DNA of 61,675 nucleotides from Pseudomonadota bacterium (GCA_026388315.1 JAPLKA010000094.1:1-61675), one strand, 5' to 3'; counted from the stretch's first letter, positions 1 to 8,532 are shown. Numbers and translations are program-made. The notes: generated by a model from the sequence alone, not told the origin.

Positions 1-2
1 AC

Positions 3-2006
3 AGGGGTATCTTCGAAAATGCTGTGGAAGGCATATTCCAGACCACACCTGATGGATGCTTCATCAGTGTCAATCCTGCCCTTGCCAGGATGATGAGATT
101 TGATTCACCTGACCAGATGATGAAAACCTTCACCGATATTGCAAGGCATCAATATGTGATTCCTGAAGAACGGATGAGATACAGGAAGCTTCTTGAAGAA
201 AATGGTTTTGTAAGAGGTTTTGAGGCACAGGTATATCGTAAGGGTGGCGATAAATGCTGGATTTCTATAAGCGCCCGGGCTGTTCTTGATAAATCGGGGA
301 GGTTAGACCATTACGAAGGAACAATAGTTGATATAACAAACCGAAAAGAGGCTGAAGTTGCGATTCAAAAGGCATACCAGACAACCCGTTCCATCATTGA
401 AAATGCGCCGTTCGGGGTTTATGTCGTCAACGAGGAGGGCTTTATTGAGTATGCTAACATCCCGATGAGCAGGATATCAGGCATCAACATAGAACAATTT
501 AGCACCATCAATGTCCTGAATCTCCCAACCTATCTGAACCTGGGGATTGCAGAAAAAATCAAATCCACCTTAAATGGGACTCCCTTTTCAACAGAACCTT
601 TTGAATACGCCTCACATTTCAGCAATAAAACAACGTCCCGGAAATATACCGGCATCCCGATCGAGGAGGCAGGTAAACGAAAAGCACTTATATTTGTTGA
701 GGATTTGACAGAGTTAAAGAGGGCAGAGGAACAACTGAAGAAAGAACGGGCAACCTTCTTCTCTATCCTCGAAAACTCCCCTGACGGTGTCATGCTTGTT
801 GGGAGCCATGGAAGATTTGATTATGTCAACCCTGAATTTACGCATATTACGGGTTACACAATTGAAGATGTACCCGATGGAAAACAGTGGTTTCAGAAGG
901 CCTATCCTGATTCCGCATACAGGAAGTTTGTTATTGATGAATGGAAGAAGGATACGCTATTAGGAAGAAGAGGAAAGAGTTTAGGATTCAAGGTTGTATG
1001 CAAGGATGGACAGGTAAAGGACATGGAGTTTAAAACAACTCATCTGGAGGATGGGAGTGCAGTAACGGTAATTTCTGATGTTACCGAATTAAGGGAAGCC
1101 GAAAGGGCGCGGCGTGAAAGCGAAGAGAAGTTTCGTTCCCTTTTTGAAAGCTCACGGGATGCAATCTATATTGCCACAGGGAAAGGCAGTTTTATAGATG
1201 TAAATCCGGCGTTTGTCGAACTATTTGGATATACAAAGGATGAAACCCTGAAACTCAATGCAAAAATCGCCTATTTGACAAATGAAGACCGTGAAAGATT
1301 AAAACAGGTGATTAAAGAGATTGATTTTATAAGGGATTTTGAAATTAGACTAAAAAAAAGGGATCAGACGGTCATGGACTGTCTTTTAACTATCACATGT
1401 AAAAGGGACGAAAAAGGGAAGATTACTCAATACCAGGGGATAGTCCGTGATATCACGGAGCGAAAGAGGACAGAAGAGGCAATCAGACACATGGCGTTCC
1501 ATGATGCCCTGACTGGCCTTCCCAACCGTTCATTGTTTAATGACCGTCTTATTATGGCAATAGTCCACGCTGAACGCTTTGACGAGAAGGTTGCAGTTAT
1601 GATGCTTGACCTGGATAGGTTTAAAGATGTGAACGACACATTTGGCCATAGTGTAGGGGATCTATTATTACAGGGTATTGCAGAAAAACTTACCAGGCAG
1701 ATACGGAAAGGTGATACAGTCGCACGGATGGGCGGTGATGAGTTTATGTTGATTTTTGCAGACCTTAAGCAGACAGACGATGTTAACACCATTACAGAAA
1801 AGATACTTGAAGATTTTCAGGCCCCTGTTACCATTAATAATCATATTATATCTATCACGACAAGTATCGGCATTGCCGTCTACCCTGACCATGGCGGGGA
1901 TATAGACACCCTTGTAAAGAATGCAGACATTGCGATGTATAGCGTTAAGCAGACAGGAAGGAATGGATATAAGTATTATAGTGAAAAGGCAGTGAATAGT
2001 GAATAG
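3..2006 (+). CDS. PAS-repeat diguanylate cyclase, 5'-truncated by the window edge
   Basis: The protein makes cyclic di-GMP from two GTP in response to signals sensed by its PAS domains. The frame is open to base 3 (R-G-I-F-E-N-A ahead of the first GTG at 24), so the true start lies outside the window. Counting from base 24, four PAS-like domains are visible at about residues 1-105, 112-230, 245-355 and 367-485, followed by a GGDEF domain at about 495-655. The signature GGDEF is intact near 570-574, so the enzyme should be active. RKGD lies five residues before it and matches the inhibitory I-site (RxxD), which implies product feedback. No membrane segment is seen in the visible part. The last codons (A-V-N-S-E-stop) are written in a GTGAATA short repeat. 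A paralogue lies at 54961-56961. Confidence 0.93.
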   Translation, partial: RGIFENAVEGIFQTTPDGCFISVNPALARMMRFDSPDQMMKTFTDIARHQYVIPEERMRYRKLLEENGFVRGFEAQVYRKGGDKCWISISARAVLDKSGRLDHYEGTIVDITNRKEAEVAIQKAYQTTRSIIENAPFGVYVVNEEGFIEYANIPMSRISGINIEQFSTINVLNLPTYLNLGIAEKIKSTLNGTPFSTEPFEYASHFSNKTTSRKYTGIPIEEAGKRKALIFVEDLTELKRAEEQLKKERATFFSILENSPDGVMLVGSHGRFDYVNPEFTHITGYTIEDVPDGKQWFQKAYPDSAYRKFVIDEWKKDTLLGRRGKSLGFKVVCKDGQVKDMEFKTTHLEDGSAVTVISDVTELREAERARRESEEKFRSLFESSRDAIYIATGKGSFIDVNPAFVELFGYTKDETLKLNAKIAYLTNEDRERLKQVIKEIDFIRDFEIRLKKRDQTVMDCLLTITCKRDEKGKITQYQGIVRDITERKRTEEAIRHMAFHDALTGLPNRSLFNDRLIMAIVHAERFDEKVAVMMLDLDRFKDVNDTFGHSVGDLLLQGIAEKLTRQIRKGDTVARMGGDEFMLIFADLKQTDDVNTITEKILEDFQAPVTINNHIISITTSIGIAVYPDHGGDIDTLVKNADIAMYSVKQTGRNGYKYYSEKAVNSE

Positions 2007-2245
2007 TAAAAACAGGAAGATAAATGATGGAAGATAAGGGTCTCTTGCAAAACTCGTATATTCGTACGTTTTGTCATTCCCGTGAAAACGGGTATCTTCA
2101 CTTGCAAAGCCCTGGCCAAGACCGACTTCGCATAGTTTAGCAGGGCAGGCAACATCCAGTAAATTCAATTAGTTTTGGACTCCCACTTTCGTGGGAGTGA
2201 CGGTTTTTTTTGACTATCCACTATTCACTAACGACTATTCACTGT
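1991..2245. repeat. Composite intergenic repeats with foldbacks downstream of the GGDEF gene
   Basis: Several repeat types are stacked here. Bases 1991-2007 and 2213-2245 carry GTGAATA-type short repeats in opposite orientations. Bases 2042-2073 repeat the left arm and loop of the 4147-4198 palindrome. Bases 2074-2097 (GTCATTCCCGTG..ACGGG) and 2178-2202 (GGACTCCCAC..GTGGGAGTGAC) are inverted relatives of one short palindrome. No gene is seen. Confidence 0.6.
2180..2212 (+). terminator. Putative rho-independent terminator after the PAS/GGDEF gene
   Basis: An 8-bp perfect stem (ACTCCCAC at 2180-2187 pairing with GTGGGAGT at 2192-2199, loop TTTC) is followed after five bases by eight T residues (2205-2212). 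It lies between two convergent genes and would end transcription of the PAS/GGDEF gene. The stem also belongs to a repeated palindrome, so its role as terminator is an inference. Confidence 0.45.
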
Positions 2246-2250
2246 TCCGG

Positions 2251-3471
2251 TTACACGTCGCTATTCCTCACCCCGGATGGACGCCACGCAGGAGAAATAA
2301 CCCCGGGGCCTTCTTCCCGGATCTTTATTGACGCAAATGTGATTGTATGTTCACCGAACTTGTCGTTGACGGTATCAACGGCCTTTGCAAGGGCGGCCTT
2401 CTTCTCCCGATCCGTTTCTTGAAAGAGAAGCATCTGGTCACCATCTTTTCCGAGACACGAGAGAGAAATGCCGAGAAGCCGTACGCTCTTGCGGAGGTGC
2501 ATTCCATCAAGGATGGCGACTGCAGAGCGGTAGATTTCGCCGGTATCGTTCGTATAGACAGGCAGGGTGATCTGCTTCGTAAAGGTTTTGAAATCCGCAT
2601 ATCTGACTGTGAGGGTAATCTTCCTGCCTTTATGACCATAGTGTCTTGCCCTCCGTCCGACCTTTTCGCTCAGCCGGAGAAGGCAGTTCGTGATTTCCTC
2701 CCGTTGCCATATGTCTTTCGGGAGAGTAATACTGTGGCCTATAGATTTCGGTTCAGGAGGCGCTATCTCTAATGGCCGCTCCAACTTTCCGTTACCCATG
2801 GCCTTGAGGCGTTCTCCGATAATGCCGAACTTTTTTGTCAGAAGAGAAAGAGGCGCTCTCCCCAGCGCACCGCACGTTGTGATGTCCATGGCACGTAGTT
2901 TCTCCTCGGTATGAGATCCGATACCCCATAGCTTTTTCACCGGAAGCGTCTCAAAAACAGATGGCACGATATCCTCGCCTATCCACTTGAAACCATCGGG
3001 TTTTGCAAGGTCGCTGGCCAGCTTGGCGATAAGAACATTTGACCCCATGCCCACCGTGCAGGTAATTCCCAGCTCGTTCTTTACCGTATCCTTGATGGTA
3101 CGGGCCAGATTCTCAGGGCCGTTCAAAAGGTGGTGTGAACCGGTGATGTCGAGGAAGACCTCATCAATGGAATAGATTTCGATATCCGGCGTGAACCGGA
3201 GGCAGATTTCTTCCAGCCTCATACAGACCTGAGTGTACTTCCTGTTGTCCCCTGTTACGAAGATGATATGCGGGCACAGCCTCTTCGCCTTGTAGATGGT
3301 CATGCCCGTTTTAATCCCGTATGCCCTTGCCTCGTATGAAGAGGTCGTTATGACCGTTCTCTCTCCGGCACCGGTTATGGCTATGGGTTTACCTCTCAGG
3401 GCAGGGTTGTCCCGTTGTTCTACGGAAGCAAAGAAAGCGTCCATGTCGACACATACGATTATCTTTGCCAT
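2251..3471 (-). CDS. dinB: DNA polymerase IV (Y-family translesion polymerase)
   Basis: This is an error-prone Y-family polymerase that copies past damaged template. The 406 residues carry the N-terminal D-M-D-A-F-F-A-S-V-E motif, with D9 as a metal ligand, and S-I-D-E-V-F with D103/E104, the second catalytic acidic pair. Helix-hairpin-helix and little-finger regions follow (about 170-340). QMLLF in the C-terminal third matches a beta-clamp-binding motif. Length is somewhat above E. coli DinB (351 aa) because of the tail after the clamp motif. The ATG at 3471 gives the conserved N-terminus directly. The gene stands alone, convergent with the PAS/GGDEF gene; I saw no LexA-type box. Confidence 0.95.
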   Translation of the reverse strand: MAKIIVCVDMDAFFASVEQRDNPALRGKPIAITGAGERTVITTSSYEARAYGIKTGMTIYKAKRLCPHIIFVTGDNRKYTQVCMRLEEICLRFTPDIEIYSIDEVFLDITGSHHLLNGPENLARTIKDTVKNELGITCTVGMGSNVLIAKLASDLAKPDGFKWIGEDIVPSVFETLPVKKLWGIGSHTEEKLRAMDITTCGALGRAPLSLLTKKFGIIGERLKAMGNGKLERPLEIAPPEPKSIGHSITLPKDIWQREEITNCLLRLSEKVGRRARHYGHKGRKITLTVRYADFKTFTKQITLPVYTNDTGEIYRSAVAILDGMHLRKSVRLLGISLSCLGKDGDQMLLFQETDREKKAALAKAVDTVNDKFGEHTITFASIKIREEGPGVISPAWRPSGVRNSDV

Positions 3472-3644
3472 GTGTAATTATACCAAAATTCTGAATGAAG
3501 AAACAACCTGGACAGCTTTTTACTGGAGTGATGGAGCATGAGTGGCAACTGAGATAGACTGAATTAATAATTTTCTTGAAGTGTTAAGACAAAGTTTGTG
3601 GTACTATAAGTGATCCATTTTAAAATTTAAAGGAGGAAGCAGGT

Positions 3645-4118
3645 ATGAAAAGAATGAGTGTAGTAATAGCAGTATGTCTGGCAGTATTTGTTGTTTTTGC
3701 AGCAGGTACTTTGTTTTCACAGGATGCAGAGACCATGAAACTTGTCCGTGACAAAATCCGTATAGACAAGAAATTGTTGATTGCATCAAACATGGAGCTG
3801 ACAGAAACTGAAGGTAAGGCCTTCTGGCCCATCTATGATACTTACCAGGATGATCTTGCCAAGTTGTCTGTACGTGGATTGAAACTGCTGGAGGATTATG
3901 CAAAGAATTACCAGGTCATGACGAATGATATCGCAAAGAAGATATTGGATGAACAAATGGCTATCGAATCAGAGAAGCTCAAACTTCGCCAGACCTACCT
4001 GCCCACATTCCGGAAGGCCCTGTCTGACATAAAGGTTGCCCGCTATTACCAGCTTGAGAATAAAATCCAGGCTGTTGTGAATTACGAGCTTGCCGATATG
4101 ATCCCCCTTGTAAAGTAA
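3645..4118 (+). CDS. Secreted small helical protein, function unknown
   Basis: This is a 157-residue protein with a clear signal peptide (K-R near the N-terminus, hydrophobic run at 5-22, likely cleavage near L-F-S/Q-D-A). The mature part is predicted to be helical and charged. It contains the pattern M-E-L-T-E-T-E-G-K-A-F-W-P-I-Y-D-T-Y, seen in a family of periplasmic proteins that loosely recall Spy/CpxP-type LTxxQ proteins; I do not claim that function. A strong Shine-Dalgarno (AAAGGAGGAAG) precedes the ATG. The gene is followed by the palindrome at 4147-4198, which could terminate it. Confidence 0.8.
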   Translation: MKRMSVVIAVCLAVFVVFAAGTLFSQDAETMKLVRDKIRIDKKLLIASNMELTETEGKAFWPIYDTYQDDLAKLSVRGLKLLEDYAKNYQVMTNDIAKKILDEQMAIESEKLKLRQTYLPTFRKALSDIKVARYYQLENKIQAVVNYELADMIPLVK

Positions 4119-4146
4119 GATTCGATAATTTTATTGCCATTTAGCT

Positions 4147-4220
4147 ATTGAGCCTCTTGCAAAACTCGTATATTCGTACGTTTTGCAAGAGGCTCAATTA
4201 TTTTGCAAGAGGTTCAATTA
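4147..4220. repeat. 19-bp perfect inverted repeat with duplicated right arm
   Basis: ATTGAGCCTCTTGCAAAAC (4147-4165) pairs exactly with its complement at 4180-4198 around a 14-base loop containing CGTATATTCGTA. The right arm is then repeated in tandem (4181-4200 and 4201-4220, one mismatch). The left arm and loop recur at 2042-2073. The last arm supplies AAGAGG, the best ribosome-binding site for the next gene. It may be a terminator, a small palindromic mobile element, or both. Confidence 0.75.
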
Positions 4221-4221
4221 T

Positions 4222-4635
4222 ATGGAAATCACGATAAAGCACATAGGAATACACATAAACAAGGGAGACGAATCAGACGTAACAAATACTTACAGGGTCA
4301 TAGACAATGGCAATGAGTTCATAATTACCTGCAGAACTCACAGACACGGAGGAAATCTTGGCCTGGCCGGACAAAAAGGAATCCTCTACACAGACCATGA
4401 CAGCAACACGGTATGCAGGCAGGTGCTGGATATCGGCAGGGATTGCGGTCTGAAGATCGAAAGCGATGAACCGGTTGAAGGATTGTCTCCCTGGTCAATC
4501 CGCGGGGTGATACTTGCAGACCGGAACAAGGAAACAAGAGAGATTACATTAACAGCCGGTAGGCCGGAGAGTGGTAGCGACCAACCGGTGATGCTCATAG
4601 AAGGTCAGATTACAGACATGCATCAAGATTTATAA
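4222..4635 (+). CDS. Hypothetical soluble protein (137 aa)
   Basis: I do not recognise the family. The ATG at 4222 (M-E-I-T-I-K-H-I-G-I) is preferred over the upstream in-frame start at 4183, because the 13 extra residues would be translated from the palindromic repeat and AGAGG at 4208-4212 is correctly spaced. The protein is polar, has no signal peptide or membrane segment, and appears mainly beta-strand. Two cysteines and several histidines (T-C-R-T-H-R-H-G-G) are scattered without an obvious metal motif. It stands alone between a secreted protein and a convergent lytic transglycosylase. Confidence 0.65.
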   Translation: MEITIKHIGIHINKGDESDVTNTYRVIDNGNEFIITCRTHRHGGNLGLAGQKGILYTDHDSNTVCRQVLDIGRDCGLKIESDEPVEGLSPWSIRGVILADRNKETREITLTAGRPESGSDQPVMLIEGQITDMHQDL

Positions 4636-4671
4636 TTGACGGCAGTAATTCTCGGTGAATCGTGTAAGTTT

Positions 4672-5961
4672 TTATTGAATTGCCTGTGGCTGGCGGTGGA
4701 GCCAATCCCAGACTGCATCATATTTTTTAAGGTAAATCTGTGTTTCTGCCGGAACCCTTGAAGACCAGTTTCCCCCGTATCTGTCCATGGCTCCCTTTGT
4801 CTTTCCTGATCCACAGTTGTATGCAGAGGCGAGGAACCTTCCCAGTGTTTGCGGGTCGTTCATGATTCGCTCTTTCCTCCCGTTGTTCAGAACACGCATA
4901 TCAGCATCAAAAAGAAGAAATGAGGCCTTTGCAGCGTTTTCATGATCCTCCATACCCTGGATAAAATCTTTTTTTAATCCAGCCTGTGGGTATAGTTTTA
5001 CAATTCTCTTATATGTGTCGGGGATAAACTGAAAGAGACCCCTTGCTCCGGCCTTTGATGCTGAGTAGCGATAAGCGCTCTGCTTGTTTGTCCCCATGAT
5101 GACGAGCGTTTCATGGATAAGTTTTTTCGTTGTATATTTTCCGCTCTCAAATTTGAGAGGATCGATATGTTCGATAATGGCCAGTGTAAGAGAGACATCG
5201 TCTGCGATAAACTCATTGCACGACAAGGGTCTGACCTTTCTCTCAACAAGGTCATTTTTTGCCATGCCGAGGGTGTTTTTCAGGTATTCCAGTCCTGCCT
5301 TTCTCACTTCGGGAATATCCAGACCATCAGAATAGGGGGTATAGACGACTTCTTTAAATGTTGTCCCCTGACGTACCGGTCTTTTAATCGCCAGCACGAC
5401 ATGTTGCTCCGGGTATACGATGGTGAATTTTGTATTGACGCCGTTTGACTTACCACGCTCAACCACAACGCCTTCTGACTGCGCGCCGAGAGTCGGGTGG
5501 ACCCTGACAACCTGAATGTCTCTGGTTTTTACGTTCTCAATGGCAAGTAGGATGGTGAATTCACCCAATTCGTTCTTCTCAACTGTTTTCGGTTTGTTCG
5601 CTTTTTTCCCTCTCCCGTCTTTTTTCCCTTTTACCGTCTTTTTCGATTTCACAACCTTTTTTGATTTCACAATCTTTCTCGATTTCACAACCTGGAAGCC
5701 GCACTGCTCTTTTTCAAGAAGTGCCTTTGCCCTGATTATGTCCTCAAAGATATTGAAATTTATCATGTCGTGCAATTCCGATGAGGAGGTAAATTCGATC
5801 GAGTCCTCTACGTTTACTTCCTCCACCTCGTCTTCGTTGGTTTCAGCCATGTAGGAAGAAGAGAGGAGGGGACGAAAAACGACAAAACAGAGTAATATGA
5901 GAAGAAAAAAGAAGAGTGATGTGCGGATGTTTTTTTTCAGGGGCTTCATGGTATTTTTCAT
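4672..5961 (-). CDS. Membrane-anchored lytic transglycosylase (SLT domain) with Lys-rich linker
   Basis: The protein likely cleaves peptidoglycan glycan strands in the periplasm. Of 429 residues, 12-32 form one membrane anchor or uncleaved signal. An acidic stretch follows (41-54), then a strongly basic linker at 92-128 built of imperfect K-S-K-K-V-V repeats, then the catalytic region. E264 in L-A-I-I-E-H is the likely catalytic Glu, and A-S-K-A-G-A-R-G-L-F-Q-F-I-P-D-T-Y (about 301-317) matches the SLT core. About 35 residues separate the two, more than in typical Slt/MltE proteins. Neither ATG (5961, 5949) has a good Shine-Dalgarno. The stop of the small upstream ORF is 17 bp away, so translational coupling is plausible. 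Confidence 0.85.
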   Translation of the reverse strand: MKNTMKPLKKNIRTSLFFFLLILLCFVVFRPLLSSSYMAETNEDEVEEVNVEDSIEFTSSSELHDMINFNIFEDIIRAKALLEKEQCGFQVVKSRKIVKSKKVVKSKKTVKGKKDGRGKKANKPKTVEKNELGEFTILLAIENVKTRDIQVVRVHPTLGAQSEGVVVERGKSNGVNTKFTIVYPEQHVVLAIKRPVRQGTTFKEVVYTPYSDGLDIPEVRKAGLEYLKNTLGMAKNDLVERKVRPLSCNEFIADDVSLTLAIIEHIDPLKFESGKYTTKKLIHETLVIMGTNKQSAYRYSASKAGARGLFQFIPDTYKRIVKLYPQAGLKKDFIQGMEDHENAAKASFLLFDADMRVLNNGRKERIMNDPQTLGRFLASAYNCGSGKTKGAMDRYGGNWSSRVPAETQIYLKKYDAVWDWLHRQPQAIQ

Positions 5962-5978
5962 TATCAGGGAAAGATCCC

Positions 5979-6113
5979 TTATTTTGGTGCTGTTGTCGTA
6001 ACCTTTGGAGTTGGTACCGGTTGAGAATCATCAAGCGTTATAATATAGATTACCATGCAGAGAATCATCAGCGCGATGCCAATTAGAGTTATCCATTTTA
6101 TATGCTTCTTCAT
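5979..6113 (-). CDS. Small single-pass membrane peptide (44 aa)
   Basis: M-K-K-H-I-K-W-I-T-L-I-G is followed by a hydrophobic segment (about residues 7-27) and a short Thr/Pro/Val/Lys-rich tail ending T-T-A-P-K. A good Shine-Dalgarno (GGAGGG) lies six bases before the ATG. The orientation is K-rich cytoplasmic end, one membrane helix, periplasmic tail. It sits 17 bp upstream of the lytic transglycosylase and probably shares its transcript. I do not recognise a family. Confidence 0.6.
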   Translation of the reverse strand: MKKHIKWITLIGIALMILCMVIYIITLDDSQPVPTPKVTTTAPK

Positions 6114-6281
6114 TGTATCCCTCCGAATGACTATGGTACCCAAGATAGCATACGAAGCGAGGTAATTCCACCTTTTTCATAGGAAAAGTATCCAGTTAAT
6201 TGCCACAACCTTTATTCTTAACAATTGACAAAGTGTGTGGTGGGCGTATAGAACTGTAGGTGAAGAAAAGAGGAGGATGAC

Positions 6282-7004
6282 ATGCGTGTACTGATCTTAA
6301 ACGGGAGTGCCAGAAGGGAAAAAGGTGTAACGGGAAGATTGTTGAGAAGCATTGCAAAAGGACTTTCTGAAGGGGGAGCCCTTGTAACGCAATTTCAGAT
6401 ACAGGATTTGAAAATATCGCCCTGTACGGCATGCCTTTCATGTATGCATCGAAAAACCGGTGAATGTGCCTTGAAAGATGACATGAATCTGATTTACGAA
6501 GAACTGAAAACCTCCGATGTCCTGATATTGGCAACACCTGTCTACCTTGACGGCATGAGCGCCCAATTGAAGATGGTCATTGACCGGTGCATGTGTTGTA
6601 TGGAGCCGTTCCTCACAAGAGACAGTTCCGGAAGGGTAAGGCATACGTACGCCTGGCGGATGCCGAAGAAAATGATGCTTATCTCCACAGCAGGCTTCGC
6701 CGAAACGGAAACCTTTAGTCCACTCATTGCAACCTTTCGTGCACAGGTTGCAAATTTCGGGTCGGAATCGATCGCTGAAGTTTGCATCCCTGGTACGATA
6801 GCCCTCCAGGTGGAACCGCAAACATTGAACCGTCATTTAGAATTGCTTGAGGAAGCGGGAGTGAACATCGCCAGAAATGGACAGTTAATGGCCGATATTA
6901 TTGAGAAGTTGAACAGTCCGCCACTGAGTGTCGACCAATACCTTGCAATATCTGCCAAATATGAATCATGGTGCAGAAAACAGTTAGCCACGTATAGTCT
7001 ATGA
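6282..7004 (+). CDS. Iron-sulfur flavoprotein-like NAD(P)H:FMN reductase
   Basis: This is a 240-residue flavodoxin-fold protein of the NADPH-dependent FMN reductase family. The N-terminal V-L-I-L-N-G-S-A-R is the FMN phosphate loop. C48-x2-C51-x2-C54-x7-C62 resembles the compact cysteine motif of Isf-type iron-sulfur flavoproteins and suggests a [4Fe-4S] cluster next to the flavin. A-T-P-V-Y-L-D-G-M-S-A-Q-L-K is the second conserved flavin-contact region. Such proteins move electrons under anaerobic or oxidative-stress conditions; the partner is unknown. GAGGAGG precedes the ATG. It appears monocistronic, convergent with plsC. Confidence 0.87.
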   Translation: MRVLILNGSARREKGVTGRLLRSIAKGLSEGGALVTQFQIQDLKISPCTACLSCMHRKTGECALKDDMNLIYEELKTSDVLILATPVYLDGMSAQLKMVIDRCMCCMEPFLTRDSSGRVRHTYAWRMPKKMMLISTAGFAETETFSPLIATFRAQVANFGSESIAEVCIPGTIALQVEPQTLNRHLELLEEAGVNIARNGQLMADIIEKLNSPPLSVDQYLAISAKYESWCRKQLATYSL

Positions 7005-7031
7005 TGGCAAAGTGGTATTAGTACCCCGGGC

Positions 7032-7772
7032 TTACCCGTGAGAATCTATGAGCCTTTCAATGCGGGATCTTACCTCATGCATCAACCGGACTTTTGCGGA
7101 ACTCCCTTCTTTTGTTGTATATACCGGTTCACCTATTTTTATATGTACCTGCCCTTTTTTTCTCGGAACAAAACAGTCTCCCGGCTGCAATTTTCCCGTT
7201 CCACTGATGCCTACCGGTATTATGGGCACGCCGGTACGAAGCGCAAGGGAAAACGCCCCTTTTTTAAAAGGCAGAAGTTTGCCGTCTGTGCTCCATGTCC
7301 CTTCCGGGAATATGACGACATTCATACCGTCTTTTATTTTGCTGGCCGCCTCGTTCATCGCCTTCAGGCCTTTTCGCGGGCTTTCCCTGTCGAGGCTTAT
7401 GTTTCTCCCGCTCTTTAACGCCCATCCGAGGAATGGCACAGAGAAGAGCTCTTTTTTGGCTATCCATTTAAAAGGCAGACGCAGGGATGAGAGGAGTGCA
7501 AATATATCAAGTGTGCTCTGGTGGTTGCACATGAATATATAAGGGGGTTCAGATATGTTCTCGAACCCCTCCTGATGAACTTTGATGCCGTATGCCTTGA
7601 TATTGACGATTGCCCAAAACCGGCCTATTTTATTCACCTTCTCGCCTTTGCGATCAAAGGGATATAGAATAATGGCGACCATGGAAAGCGATATTGTAGT
7701 AGAAACAAGGATTAGAGTCGAAAAAACCCTTCTCATTTTACTGCCTTTTACATCTGGCTTTGTTTGTTCCAT
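7032..7772 (-). CDS. plsC: 1-acyl-sn-glycerol-3-phosphate acyltransferase
   Basis: The enzyme transfers an acyl group to lysophosphatidate, giving phosphatidate at the inner membrane. In 246 residues it has the HX4D catalytic motif (N-H-Q-S-T-L-D, H84/D89) and F-P-E-G-T-W-S (155-161) for glycerol-phosphate binding. V-P-I-I-P-V-G-I-S-G is the distal conserved strand. One or two N-terminal hydrophobic helices (17-38) would attach it to the membrane. The start at 7772 lacks an obvious Shine-Dalgarno. An ATG at residue 13 (M-R-R-V-F) is an alternative with a weak GGCAG upstream. Confidence 0.92.
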   Translation of the reverse strand: MEQTKPDVKGSKMRRVFSTLILVSTTISLSMVAIILYPFDRKGEKVNKIGRFWAIVNIKAYGIKVHQEGFENISEPPYIFMCNHQSTLDIFALLSSLRLPFKWIAKKELFSVPFLGWALKSGRNISLDRESPRKGLKAMNEAASKIKDGMNVVIFPEGTWSTDGKLLPFKKGAFSLALRTGVPIIPVGISGTGKLQPGDCFVPRKKGQVHIKIGEPVYTTKEGSSAKVRLMHEVRSRIERLIDSHG

Positions 7773-7883
7773 CTGGTTTTTTTATTTATTTTAGTCTAAG
7801 CAATTTTTTATGTCAACAGTATGTTGCAGGTGTGGCAAATCATCTATGCTATGTTATACTGTATGCAGCGTATCATGAAAAAC

Positions 7884-8138
7884 TTTTTTGCCGCAGACAA
7901 GAGCGGACAAAGGATGGACGTTATTTTATATCGGCTGCCGACCTGGCACCCGATATACTCCATGCCCTCCGGGCAGAGTGAAAATTTAATATATTCGCCC
8001 GTAAGGGCTGAATATTTGATAGGCGGCATATGCCTGCCCTGTGAAACATGCTTTATATTTCACCGGGGTCGCCGGCTATCAAAAAGACTATTTATCGGCT
8101 CTTGTCCGCATTTGTCGAGCGCAAGCGGGCGGCAAAAT
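7884..8138. repeat. Multi-arm foldback element (about 255 bp)
   Basis: Nested inverted repeats fill this stretch. The outer stem pairs TTTTGCCGC (7886-7894) with GCGGCAAAA (8129-8137), and GACAAGAGC (7896-7904) pairs with GCTCTTGTC (8098-8106). Inside are ATATCGG/CCGATAT (7928-7934 with 7950-7956, extended by TGCC/GGCA), TGCCC/GGGCA (7963-7975), GCCC/GGGC within AT-rich flanks (7991-8015), and TTGATAG/CTATCAA (8016-8022 with 8076-8082) enclosing GTGAAA/TTTCAC (8041-8063). The plus strand is open through it in one frame, but the folding pattern fits non-coding DNA or RNA better. It lies in the plsC-yajD intergenic region. Confidence 0.7.
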
Positions 8139-8180
8139 ATAGATTTCGATGAAATCATATGCGATTTTAGAGGTGCGAAG

Positions 8181-8516
8181 ATGAAAAACAAACGGTATAC
8201 GGTGCGTAAAAGCGCAGGGTCCAGGATGAAAGAGAGCGGAAAGTCCGTTGACGAGATTGTGAGGGAACTGAAAGAGGTTAATGCTCCGCGAAATGATTAC
8301 AGAGAGCAGTCACTGCAGATCCATGGACTTATCTGTGCAAAGTGTGCAAGGGAATTTGACCATAAGGACAGGCATCTTCTGACTGTTCACCATAAGGATG
8401 GGAATCACAAGAATAATCCGCAGGATGGTTCTAACTGGGAAAACCTCTGCGTATACTGTCACGAAGATGAGCATAGCAGGGGGTTGCTCGGTGATTATTT
8501 CAGTGAAGGAAAATAG
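8181..8516 (+). CDS. yajD: YajD-family HNH nuclease
   Basis: This is a 111-residue HNH-fold protein, like E. coli YajD in length and motif order. Paired cysteines C52-A-K-C55 and C90-V-Y-C93 should hold a structural zinc. T-V-H-H-K-D-G-N-H-K-N-N-P and N-W-E-N-L-C-V-Y-C-H form the beta-beta-alpha-metal active site (H70/H71, asparagines, H94). The biological substrate of YajD proteins is not known to me. The ATG at 8181 (AGAGGTGCGAAG upstream) was chosen over a longer frame that would run through the foldback element at 7884-8138. The basic N-terminus (K-N-K-R-Y-T-V-R-K) could contact nucleic acid. Confidence 0.85.
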   Translation: MKNKRYTVRKSAGSRMKESGKSVDEIVRELKEVNAPRNDYREQSLQIHGLICAKCAREFDHKDRHLLTVHHKDGNHKNNPQDGSNWENLCVYCHEDEHSRGLLGDYFSEGK

Positions 8517-8532
8517 CCGGCAAGCGTTAAAC

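Noticed and set aside
7821-8180. N-terminal extension of YajD (frame open from 7821)
   Set aside because: The frame passes through a region of nested inverted repeats with no family similarity; YajD is about 110-115 residues and a ribosome site precedes 8181.
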